Below, piece after piece: positions 1 to 7,604 of a stretch of DNA of 8,353 nucleotides. Position numbers and translations under genes: made by a program. Position 1 is the stretch's first letter, and every line of letters begins with the position of its first letter. The DNA comes from Gemmatimonadaceae bacterium (lineage in GTDB: Bacteria; Gemmatimonadota; Gemmatimonadetes; Gemmatimonadales; Gemmatimonadaceae), in the NCBI GenBank assembly GCA_025936015.1, contig JAICUE010000096.1:1-8353 (forward strand), written 5' to 3'. The notes beneath the pieces are model-generated. The model ran no database searches. It was not told where the DNA came from and saw only the letters and a program-made list of their open reading frames with translations.

Positions 1-50
1 GCGCAGGTCATCCCGCTGACCGGGATCCGGATGGATTCTGTGCTTGTCAT
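1..50 (-). CDS. copA: Copper-exporting P-type ATPase, N-terminal fragment (truncated by window edge)
   Basis: Only the first 16 codons are inside the window. They start with ATG at 48-50 and read MTSTESIRIPVSGMTCA when the last partial codon is completed as Ala. The GMTCA segment is the start of a heavy-metal-associated (HMA) domain GMTCxxC motif, as found at the N-terminus of CopA-type Cu+-exporting ATPases. The preceding gene on this strand stops at 61-63, so the gap is 10 nt and cotranscription is very likely. The order copZ, cupredoxin, HMA protein supports a Cu+ exporter in the inner membrane. The identity of the ATPase is inferred from the HMA start and the context, because the TM helices, the CPC motif and the DKTGT motif lie outside the window. 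Another HMA-containing protein, for example mercuric reductase, is possible but less likely. Confidence 0.7.
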   Translation of the reverse strand, partial: MTSTESIRIPVSGMTC

Positions 51-60
51 GATCCAGCCC

Positions 61-459
61 TCAATCCTCGGCGACGAGCGCGCCGTGAAGCATGCTCATC
101 CCGCAGGTGAAGTCGTAGCGGCCGGCCTTTGGCGGCGTGACCTCGACGACGGTTTTCTTTCCAGTGGGGAGAAACCTTCGGACGCCGAACGCGGGGAAGA
201 CTACTTCCTCCGAGCAGCTCCCGGTGTCGCGCCGATCGAACACGAGGCGCACCGGGCGCCCCGCCTTCACCCGCACCACGGCCGGGCTGTAACCGCCGTC
301 CACCGTTATGACCTGCTCCTGGGGGCTCCCCGCATCACTCGCCGACGCGACAGTCGCGACTGCAGGCGAGCGGCCGGCGATGAAGAAGTACCAGTTCACC
401 CAGACGATGGCGGCGACGCCTGCCGCGACCACTATCCACTCCGATCCGTGGATCATCAT
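61..459 (-). CDS. Membrane-anchored cupredoxin-domain protein of the copper operon
   Basis: This 132-residue protein has an N-terminal hydrophobic segment at about residues 8-29 that acts as a signal anchor, a short Ala/Ser linker, and then a cupredoxin fold (Cupredoxin_1 type) from about residue 48. Likely Cu ligands are C82 in TGSCSEE, C119 in FTCGMSM, with M121, M123 and H125 nearby. The pattern CSE...FP..G.R..LP...FTCGM is typical of the cupredoxin module that accompanies CopA ATPases, sometimes fused to them. I chose the ATG at 457-459 because GGGAGGG lies just upstream of it. An in-frame ATG at 505-507 has no ribosome binding site and adds 16 polar residues. A second ATG directly follows (454-456). 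It sits between copZ and the copA start and probably binds or delivers Cu at the periplasmic face; the exact role is inferred. Confidence 0.85.
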   Translation of the reverse strand: MMIHGSEWIVVAAGVAAIVWVNWYFFIAGRSPAVATVASASDAGSPQEQVITVDGGYSPAVVRVKAGRPVRLVFDRRDTGSCSEEVVFPAFGVRRFLPTGKKTVVEVTPPKAGRYDFTCGMSMLHGALVAED

Positions 460-543
460 TCGATCACCCTCCCGGGCCGCCGGCAATTCGCGTCGGCGGC
501 CATTCATGTGCTGCGTGCTTCAGTTGGCGAGCGCAGTCCCGCG

Positions 544-753
544 TTAGGCAGCGGGCGTTGCCGTGTAGCCGGCGTCGCGGACGGCGTCCACGAGCTTCTC
601 GGGCGAGGCGACCTGTGGGTCGTACTCGACCGTCGCGCTGCCGATCGCAACCTGCTCGCCGGTGACGCCATCCACGCTCTGCAGCGCTTTCTTCACGCTG
701 TTCACGCAGTGCCCGCAGCTCATGCCGTCGATCTTCAAAGTTGTCTGGCTCAT
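544..753 (-). CDS. copZ: Copper chaperone, heavy-metal-associated domain protein
   Basis: This 69-residue protein is a single HMA domain with the metal-binding motif GMSCGHC (Cys13 and Cys16) and the usual length for CopZ. CopZ proteins are small cytosolic ferredoxin-like-fold carriers that bind Cu+ through the two Cys residues and pass it to CopA or to the repressor. The ATG at 751-753 is preceded by GGGGAGG at 761-767 with 7-nt spacing, an excellent ribosome binding site. It is the first gene after the operator and promoter at 815-862 and precedes the anchored cupredoxin by about 84 nt. The TAA stop lies inside a copy of the recurring octamer GCCTAACG. Other metals cannot be excluded, but the cupredoxin and CsoR-like operator favour copper. 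Confidence 0.92.
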   Translation of the reverse strand: MSQTTLKIDGMSCGHCVNSVKKALQSVDGVTGEQVAIGSATVEYDPQVASPEKLVDAVRDAGYTATPAA

Positions 754-760
754 GGATCAG

Positions 761-767
761 CCTCCCC
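761..767 (-). promoter_or_regulatory. Strong Shine-Dalgarno site of copZ
   Basis: On the minus strand this reads GGGGAGG, 7 nt before the ATG of the copper chaperone gene, and it fixes the start of that gene. Confidence 0.7.
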
Positions 768-814
768 GGTAAGTCCGCGCCGCGCCGTGGCGGCGGCGCA
801 CCGCTCGTGAATCG

Positions 815-833
815 TATACCCCACTAGGGTATA
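815..833. promoter_or_regulatory. CsoR-type copper operator (inverted repeat)
   Basis: TATACCC (815-821) and GGGTATA (827-833) form a perfect 7-bp inverted repeat around the 5-bp spacer CACTA. AT-rich ends with inner C/G tracts match the known operator style of CsoR/RcnR-family Cu+-sensing repressors. The site starts directly next to the -10 element of the minus-strand promoter and should cover the transcription start, so bound repressor would block transcription. Cu+ binding releases CsoR in characterised systems. No csoR gene is in the window, so the repressor would be encoded elsewhere. The repeat is seen directly; assignment to CsoR is inference. Confidence 0.7.
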
Positions 834-862
834 ATAGTACATACCCCCCGGCCCTATGTCAA
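834..862 (-). promoter_or_regulatory. Sigma70-type promoter of the copper operon
   Basis: Read on the minus strand, TTGACA (857-862) is followed by 17 nt and TACTAT (834-839), a perfect -35 box, optimal spacing and a good -10 box. Transcription should start near 826-828, inside the inverted repeat at 815-833, leaving a 5' leader of roughly 75 nt before copZ. The spacer holds a run of six G that extends into GTATG, so it could contribute a further repressor half-site. Confidence 0.75.
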
Positions 863-901
863 CTGTTCCGAGCTGCACCCGGCCTGATCCCCGAAAACGG
901 C

Positions 902-938
902 GATGCCGCTCGGCGTCATGACGACACCGGGCGGCATC
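902..938. repeat. Dyad between the haloperoxidase-like gene and the copper promoter
   Basis: GATGCCG (902-908) and CGGCATC (932-938) are perfect inverted arms that enclose a 10-bp perfect palindrome CGTCATGACG (914-923). On the minus strand the outer stem is followed by GCCGTTTTCGG. It could end transcription of the upstream minus-strand gene or bind a protein upstream of the copper promoter. There is no proper U-tract, so the terminator role is weak. Confidence 0.35.
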
Positions 939-961
939 CAACTCATCGCGCTACCTGGATA

Positions 962-2348
962 TCAGCGCTGCCAGTTCAGTGCGTCCACCTTTTCCGCGAC
1001 ACAGCTGCCGAGCGCCTGTCCGTTGACGTTCCCCGAGGGGAGGTAGATTCCGGCGTACACCCTCGATATTCCCGCTTCCTGGGCGGCGGCGAGGATCCGA
1101 TTAAACCAACGCGGCGCGAATCCATCCGCGTCGTGCGCGTGATCGACGAAGGCGACGTTCGTGCCGAACAGCGCCTCGAGCGTCGCCATCACCGCGGTCG
1201 ACTGCGCCGAGTGCGCCGACACGTATTCCGGGAACGGAGGCGTCGGGAGCAGCGGCGTCCACGTTGGATCGACGACCCGCTGGATGTACGTGACCGGCCG
1301 AATCAGGTTGTAGTGGAACTTCACCCACCAGATCGAGGTGAGCGCGTCGGCGTTCGCGATGCCGGCCCGCGCGTACGCCTCTGCTGCCTGGGCGAGGTCA
1401 GCGTGCTGCTGTTGCAATACCTCACTGACGATCGCGAGCGCGTGCCCTGGACCGCCGAATGTCCCGCCGCCGTCCGCCCAGAAGCGGGCGATCGTGGTCT
1501 GCTCGGTGGTGAGCGTCTTCGAGACTTCATAATCCACCCTGCGCTCGTTGTAGAACGCCGAACCCGGCTGCTCCGAGTACGCCGGCGGCGAACCGGGATC
1601 GCAGTCAGCGGCACTGCCTAACGCGAGGGTCTGAATCGTCGTGCCCCAGAACGGCTGCATCGCTACCTGACCGGCGGCAGTCGGCACCCAGAATCCTGCG
1701 CCCTGTGGCGGCACGTAGCTGGCCGGGAAGTTCGTGAGGTAGCCTGCGTCGCCACCGTCGTCCTTCGACGTCGCGAACACCGCGGCACCGACCTCGTGCC
1801 CAAAATCGCTCGACAGCCTGACGATGCCCGGCGGCAGGCCGGCACCGTACTGCGCCGCGAACTGTGCCTCGAGCGCGTCGAGCGCGGCGACGTTCTCGGC
1901 AGCGCGATTCGTGCGGTCGCCCCACAGTCCGCGGATCACCTCGGCCATCGCCGCGTTCGCCACCAATGGCCATTGATACGGAATCCCGTTGTTGGCGACG
2001 GGGAGCGCGCCGATGCCGTGCAGCTGATTCGCGACGGAGCGATAATCCGGCATGCCGCCGATGACCGCCTCATACAGCGCGAGCCCCATGTAGCCGTACG
2101 CGCGCGACTGCACTGGCGGCGTGATCCCGGCGGTCTGCCTGCTGAACTGCAGCGAAAGGCTGTAGTAGGCGATCGGTACATCGGCGCTGAAGTCGCGGGC
2201 AAGCGGCTGCGCGCCATTCGCGCCCTCGACCTCGGCGCGAGCCTCGACGTTAGGCGCGGCCGGCGCCGTGAGTGTCGTCGACTTGTCCGCGCATCCGCCG
2301 ACGAGCAGGGCGATCGCGATGCCGCATGCCGCTTCGTATCTCCTTCAC
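962..2348 (-). CDS. Vanadium-dependent haloperoxidase / PAP2-superfamily lipoprotein, frameshifted near the start
   Basis: The intact frame from 2113 down to 962 encodes 383 residues with the PAP2/vanadium haloperoxidase signatures: KFHYNLIRP (K265, R272), PPFPEYVSAHS (S299, H301) and SRVYAGIY (R351). Family enzymes bind vanadate and oxidise halides with H2O2, or act as phosphatases. The last family His, expected in GIH, is Tyr357 here (TAC at 1043-1045). The GTG at 2111-2113 lacks a ribosome binding site, and homologous-looking sequence continues upstream in frame to 2344, including a lipobox LLVGGC (Cys codon 2291-2293) and the helix AYYSLSLQFSRQTAG. That frame has no start codon. A perfect AAGGAGG (2356-2362) stands 7 nt before GTG at 2346-2348, which opens as MKEIRSGMR one frame away. 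Removing one base near 2312-2326 would join them into a normal lipoprotein signal, so a single-base insertion or sequencing error is likely. The protein is probably exported and lipid-anchored. Family assignment is firm; the reaction is unknown. Confidence 0.8.
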
Positions 2349-2355
2349 ATGGTAG

Positions 2356-2362
2356 CCTCCTT
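2356..2362 (-). promoter_or_regulatory. Shine-Dalgarno site that decides the haloperoxidase-like start
   Basis: AAGGAGG on the minus strand lies 7 nt before GTG (2346-2348) and 5 nt before ATG (2348-2350). The ATG is followed at once by TGA in its own frame, so GTG is the workable start. This supports a longer protein than the open frame starting at 2113. Confidence 0.6.
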
Positions 2363-2448
2363 GGTGTGGCTTGACGCCGAACGCGAGGAGACGAGTGTAG
2401 ATCGAATCGAGCGATTGCGAACAGCCCCAAAAATGAACCGTCAGCCGC

Positions 2449-3138
2449 TCAGCGCGAGACGGCGGCCGCAACCTTCGGCAGTGCAGCGAAGTGCGTCACT
2501 CCGAGCCAGGTCGGGAATCCCTTACGATGGCGTGGGGCGCCGAGCAGTTCGACTTCGCCGTCGTGGATGGCCCGCCGGATCTCGGCATGTCCGAGGCAGA
2601 CGCCGGCGAGCGCGGCAACGGTGCCGTTGACCTCGAGGCTGACGCCGTAGCCGGGGTCGTGAAGGCAGAGGTCCACCCCGGACCGCTGCAGCACGAGCCA
2701 GTAGAGCCGGTCGGCGTGCCCGCGGAACCGGAACGCGACGACGACGCGCTCGTCAGGCAGCGCGTCCATGCGGAGCAGGCGCCGCAGTGACCACATCAGG
2801 AAGTCGGGATCGAGATGCTCGTCGTCGAGATCCTTGCTCGCCCAGTTGTAGCCCCACGTCCCCAGCGCGTCGATCACCGGGCCCAGCGCGAGCCCGGCGA
2901 CCGTTAGGCGGTAATGGCGCCGATGTTCGCCGGCGGCGACCTGCTCGATGATTCCACTCGCGTGCAGCGGCTGCAGCCGCTGGACGAGGAGGTTCTTCGA
3001 GATCCGGGGAACGCCGCGGTGCAGGTCGCTGAAGGAGATTTCTCCGTGGAGCATTTCGCGGAGAATGAGCGGTGTCCAGCGCTCGGCGAAGATCTCGGCG
3101 CCGAGCGCGACAGGACAGAACTGTCCATAGCTGCTCAT
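2449..3138 (-). CDS. HxlR-family winged-helix regulator with C-terminal SCP2-like domain
   Basis: This 229-residue protein starts at MSSYGQFCPVALG (ATG 3136-3138), which matches the conserved HxlR opening. Residues 8-95 are the winged helix with ERWTPLILREML, the recognition region FSDLHRGVPRISKNLLVQRL and a basic wing HRRHYRLT. C8 sits where redox-sensing HxlR proteins keep their N-terminal Cys. Residues 125-215 (VVVAFRFRG...LYWLVLQ...CLHDPG...FPTWLG) resemble the SCP2 sterol-binding-like domain found in longer HxlR proteins; it may bind a hydrophobic ligand. The frame stays open upstream to 3333, but that part is low-complexity and not conserved. No clear ribosome binding site precedes the ATG. 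It is divergent from the FAD oxidoreductase (193-nt gap) and about 100 nt ahead of the haloperoxidase-like gene on the same strand, so it probably regulates one or both. The effector is unknown. Confidence 0.88.
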   Translation of the reverse strand: MSSYGQFCPVALGAEIFAERWTPLILREMLHGEISFSDLHRGVPRISKNLLVQRLQPLHASGIIEQVAAGEHRRHYRLTVAGLALGPVIDALGTWGYNWASKDLDDEHLDPDFLMWSLRRLLRMDALPDERVVVAFRFRGHADRLYWLVLQRSGVDLCLHDPGYGVSLEVNGTVAALAGVCLGHAEIRRAIHDGEVELLGAPRHRKGFPTWLGVTHFAALPKVAAAVSR

Positions 3139-3253
3139 GCGTCGAAGGTGTGATCGCCCGAGTCGGGGGGCAAGTCCGTTTTTTGAAACATTCCGGCGGG
3201 CGGGCGGGCGCGGTGAATCGCGCGGCTCAACGGGGGCCGACGGTGCGCGCCTT

Positions 3254-3282
3254 TTGCGCCAGGGGCGCGGTGTTCGTACTGT
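3254..3282 (+). promoter_or_regulatory. Candidate promoter of the FAD oxidoreductase
   Basis: TTGCGC (3254-3259), a 17-nt spacer and TACTGT (3277-3282) lie about 50 nt before the start codon in the divergent intergenic region. Both boxes are weak matches to sigma70 consensus. The surrounding region also has overlapping GCGCC/GGCGC inverted arms that could be a regulator site. Confidence 0.3.
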
Positions 3283-3331
3283 TTCGGTGCCGGCACGCTG
3301 GTCGATACCTCGGACGATTGAGGATCTGCTC

Positions 3332-4674
3332 ATGAATCTCGATGCGCTGCGGTTGCAGCTGCGCGGCTACGTCCTCACGCCGAGCTCGCGGGAATACGAG
3401 ATCGCCCGTCGATTGTGGAACGGGATGATCGATCGCCGGCCGGCAGCGATCGTTCGCTGTACGATCGCGGATGACGTCGCGGCAGCGGTGCGATTCGCGG
3501 TGCGCGAGGACCTCTACCCGGCGATTCGCGCCGGTGGCCATAACGTCGCCGGCCTCGCATGGTCGAGGGAGGACTCGTCATCGATGTGTCGCCGATGAAG
3601 CGGATCAGCGTGGATCCCGTCGCGCGCACCGCCATCAGCGAGCCGGGACTCACATGGGCCGACTTCGACGCGGCGACGCAAGCACACGGCCTGGCGACGA
3701 CGGGCGGCGTCAACTCGACCACTGGAATCGCTGGGCTCAGCCTCGGCGGTGGCGTCGGCTGGTTGATGGGACGCTGTGGTCTCACGTGCGACAACACGCT
3801 CGCCTACTCAGTCATAACGGCGGCTGGTGAGCTCGTGACAGCGACCGCCGAGGAGAATCCGGACCTGTTCTGGGCACTCAAGGGTGGCGGTGGCAACTTC
3901 GGTGTCGTCACGTCGATCACGTACCGTCTGCATCCGGTGAGCACGGTGATCTCGGGGATGCTGCTCTATCCCTTCGCGCGTGCCCGCGAGGTTTTACTCC
4001 ACTATCGCGATTTCGTGATGGCCGGTCTGCCTGACGAGCTGACGGTGTTCGCGGTTGCGCTGACGAGCAAGGACGGTGCTCCGCTGATCGCGGTCATCCC
4101 GGCGTACAGCGGTGCGAGTCTCGATGAAGGCGAGCGGCTGCTCGCACCGCTCCGCGCATTCGGCCCGCCAGCGGCGGATCGCGTCGGGCGAATGCCGTAT
4201 GCGGCGATGCAGCAAACGTTCGACGCGGGGACACCTTACGGAATTCGCAGCTACTGGAAGTCGACGTTCCTGCAGTCACTTCCCGACGCGGCCATTGATA
4301 TGTTCGTGGAGTGCGCCGGAGCGCGCACGTCACCGCGCACCGTCGTCAAGCTCGAGCACGCGCACGGCGCGGTAGCACGGGTGGCGCCTAACGCGACGGC
4401 GTTTCCGGCCCGTGGGCATGCCTTCGACTTGGTCGTGCTCGGCCTGTGGGACGATGCGAACGACGATGCGCGACATGTCGCATGGGCGCGCGAATTCTAC
4501 CGGTCGATGCAGCCGTGGTCGGCAGAGCTGGTCTATGTCAACGCGCTCGGCGAGGACGATGCGGGTCGGGTGCGGCAGGCGTACGGCGAGAACTACGCGC
4601 GGCTGCGGGAGGTGAAGACGAAGTACGATCCGGCGAACCGCTTTCGGCGAAACCACAATGTCACGCCGCTCTGA
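3332..4674 (+). CDS. FAD-binding (berberine-bridge-type) oxidoreductase, interrupted by a single-base frameshift
   Basis: The gene starts at ATG 3332-3334 with GAGGA at 3320-3324, 7 nt upstream. The first frame encodes about 75 residues (MNLDALRLQLRGYVLTPSS, then AAAVRFAVRED, AIRAGGHNVAG) and continues out of frame to a stop near 3598. From 3559 the next frame picks up at VEGGLVIDVSPM and runs to the stop at 4672-4674. Adding one base at about 3559-3560 restores a protein of about 447 residues, the normal family size. Domains are PCMH-type FAD-binding (GGHN His, codon 3539-3541, the expected covalent FAD attachment; GIAGLSLGGGVGWL) and a C-terminal BBE domain ending YDPANRFRRNHNV. The second FAD-linking Cys of bicovalent members is absent (GGVNSTTG), so monocovalent FAD is likely. 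Such enzymes oxidise alcohols, sugars or alkaloid-like substrates with O2; the substrate cannot be told. Confidence 0.85.
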
Positions 4675-4843
4675 TCGCGACATTAGGCAGCCGGGCCGCG
4701 GCGCCTTGAAGCAAAGAGAGGGTTCGCCGCCGCGGAACAGGTGGAACCGGCCGTTCCGTCGAGACGCCACGCGAAACGCCGAGATGGTCCCGCTGCGCCG
4801 GCGGCCTCAGGGTGGCGCGGACTCGTGCGCGGACCAATCTTGC

Positions 4844-6073
4844 ATGGCGGCAACCGACACCCGCGAGCGCACCGATGCCCTGTCGCCCGCGGCGCGACAT
4901 TCGACACCGATCGATCAACACGACATGCCCAGGCTTTCGTCCTTCATTCGTCAGCACGTCGAACCCATTCTCGACGAGTGGGAGACGTTCGCCCGGAGTC
5001 TTCCGCAGGGCGAGGCAATGGACGTCAGCGCGCTTCGCGATCATGCGAAGGACATGCTCGCGACCATCGCGGACGATCTCGACGCCCCGCAGACGCCGGA
5101 GGAGCAGACCGGCAAGGCACGTGGCGACTCCGACGCAGCCACGGACGCCGCGCCCACGCCAGCCCAGGAGCATGGCGCCGGTCGCGCCGAGAGCGGGTTC
5201 ACGGTTGGACAGATGGTCGCCGAGTTTCGCGCGCTGCGGGCGAGCGTGATGCGGCTGTGGAGTCAGACCCAGCAGCATACGCGGTCCGAGGATCTGGCGG
5301 ACATGACGCGCTTCAACGAAGCGATCGACCAGGCGATCGCGGAGTCGATCACGCGCTACACCCATGAAATCGGTCAATCGAAGGAACGATTTCTCGCGAT
5401 TCTCGGGCACGATCTGCGGACCCCCGTGGGCGCGATCGTCACGTCGACGAGCTTCATGCTCGACACCGCCGAGGAGTCCGGTGACCTCCCACAGCGCTAC
5501 CGCTCCCTCATCGAGGGGGTGTCGCGAAGCGCGCGGCGGATGAACCGGCTGGTGGCCGATTTGCTCGAGTTCGCGCGCGTGAGCTTCGGTGATGCGATCC
5601 CCATGCAGCGTGTTCCGACGGACCTGGGAAGGCTCGTGAGCGACGTCGTGGCCGAGGTTCGTGCGTCGTACCCGAAGCACACGTTCGAGTGCGTGACGTC
5701 TGGTGCCCTCGAGGGGGAATGGGATTCAGACCGTCTCTTCCAGGCGCTGATCAACCTGGTGAGCAACGCGGTCCAGCATGGGTCGCGCGACCTGCCGATC
5801 CGCGTGAGCGCGCGGGGCGAGGCCAATGAGGTCGTCCTCACGGTGCATAACGGCGGCGCAGCGATCCCGCCGGACGAGGTCGCTCAGATGTCGCAGGGAA
5901 TGATCCCCGGCGCATCGAACGACGACGGCGACCGGCGCCACCTGGGACTTGGCCTCTACATCGTCGACAAGATCATCACGGCCCATGGCGGACGGCTGCT
6001 CCTGAGGTCCAACGCCAGCGACGGGACCACGTTCGCGCTGCATTTGCCGCGCGCGGACACGAAAGTGCAATAG
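4844..6073 (+). CDS. Soluble sensor histidine kinase with helical N-terminal sensor domain
   Basis: From ATG 4844 the protein has 409 residues and no membrane segment. Residues 29-175 form a helical region (LSSFIRQHVEPILDEWETFA, then MDVSALRDHAKDML, then FTVGQMVAEFRALRASVMRLW) like the RsbRD/RsbT-co-antagonist-type N-terminus of many soluble kinases. HisKA follows with phospho-acceptor H189 in FLAILGHDLRTP. The ATPase domain has N-box LINLVSNAVQHG, a G1 box with Asn for Asp (VHNGG) and G2 HLGLGLYIVDKI. The frame is open back to 4658 inside the preceding gene, but those 62 residues are Arg-rich and unlike the family. ATG 4925 is an alternative start. Neither start has a clear ribosome binding site. 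The 169 nt after the preceding stop contain only a small GGAAC/GTTCC dyad and a near-copy of the octamer. No response regulator is adjacent. Signal and partner are unknown. Confidence 0.87.
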   Translation: MAATDTRERTDALSPAARHSTPIDQHDMPRLSSFIRQHVEPILDEWETFARSLPQGEAMDVSALRDHAKDMLATIADDLDAPQTPEEQTGKARGDSDAATDAAPTPAQEHGAGRAESGFTVGQMVAEFRALRASVMRLWSQTQQHTRSEDLADMTRFNEAIDQAIAESITRYTHEIGQSKERFLAILGHDLRTPVGAIVTSTSFMLDTAEESGDLPQRYRSLIEGVSRSARRMNRLVADLLEFARVSFGDAIPMQRVPTDLGRLVSDVVAEVRASYPKHTFECVTSGALEGEWDSDRLFQALINLVSNAVQHGSRDLPIRVSARGEANEVVLTVHNGGAAIPPDEVAQMSQGMIPGASNDDGDRRHLGLGLYIVDKIITAHGGRLLLRSNASDGTTFALHLPRADTKVQ

Positions 6074-6080
6074 AGGGGTT

Positions 6081-6098
6081 GGTGAGCTTTGACTCACC
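6081..6098 (+). repeat. Small hairpin between the two kinase genes
   Basis: GGTGAG (6081-6086) and CTCACC (6093-6098) are perfect inverted arms with a 6-nt loop. The hairpin begins 7 nt after the stop of the first kinase and ends 25 nt before the ATG of the second. It could tune readthrough or translation between the two genes, or be chance. Confidence 0.35.
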
Positions 6099-6123
6099 GC
6101 ATCCCAATCCTGGCAGGCCGACA

Positions 6124-7368
<1,245 letters not shown>

Positions 7369-7396
7369 GTGCGTCGCGTTTGTAGCGCGTGGGGCG

Positions 7397-7445
7397 CCTG
7401 ACGGCGGCGGTCAGGTCGCCGTTAGGCACTCCGCCAGGCGGCGGA
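7397..7445. repeat. Two tandem hairpins in the convergent intergenic region
   Basis: CCTGAC (7397-7402) pairs with GTCAGG (7410-7415), and TCCGCC (7430-7435) pairs with GGCGGA (7440-7445). They start about 30 nt after the second kinase stop. An octamer copy CGTTAGGC (7420-7427) lies exactly between them. Neither hairpin has a U-tract, so intrinsic termination is uncertain, but the position at the end of convergent genes fits a transcription-end role. The rest of 7369-7600 shows no gene. Confidence 0.4.
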
Positions 7446-7584
7446 CATCCGCCAGTCAATCGCGGCGAACCAACCAGCGCTTCATCGAAGACGCGGCATG
7501 CCTTCGCCGCAGCGCTCACGGGGCGCGCCGCTGCTCCTGCCGCGTGTCGTTAGGCTCACCCCTCGCGAAACGGCCATGCCGTGT

Positions 7585-7600
7585 CCGTAAAACGATACGG
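7585..7600. terminator. Possible weak terminator hairpin of the cupredoxin-like gene
   Basis: CCGTA (7585-7589) and TACGG (7596-7600) form a perfect 5-bp stem with a 6-nt loop, starting 4 nt after the minus-strand stop codon at 7605-7607. The stem is short and no U-tract follows, so the terminator call is weak. Confidence 0.3.
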
Positions 7601-7604
7601 CTGC

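Noticed and set aside
31..810. Plus-strand open frame of 259 codons over the copper genes
   Set aside because: It is antisense to copZ and the cupredoxin, which have motifs and ribosome binding sites; its own sequence has none.
750..941. Small minus-strand open frame covering the copper promoter
   Set aside because: It spans the -35/-10 boxes and operator, has no motif, and runs into copZ by only a few bases; promoter function explains the DNA better.
3195..3210. G-quadruplex-like run GGCGGGCGGGCGGG in the divergent intergenic region
   Set aside because: Only three GGG runs plus one GG are present, and such runs are expected in DNA this GC-rich. It does not meet the four-run rule.
3139..3333. 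65-residue N-terminal extension of the HxlR regulator
   Set aside because: The conserved domain begins at the ATG 3136-3138; the upstream part is low-complexity and occupies the divergent promoter region.
3545..3575. Programmed ribosomal frameshift in the FAD oxidoreductase
   Set aside because: No slippery heptamer, internal Shine-Dalgarno or downstream pseudoknot is evident; a simple deletion or sequencing error is more economical.
4658..4843. Longer N-terminus of the first histidine kinase starting inside the oxidoreductase gene
   Set aside because: No ribosome binding site, Arg-rich sequence unlike the family, and better starts exist at 4844 or 4925.
4661..5680. Long minus-strand open frame opposite the first histidine kinase
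   Set aside because: The residues are Arg/His-rich with no recognisable motif, and the plus strand has clear HisKA and sensor-domain motifs over the same DNA. It is a GC-rich antisense shadow.
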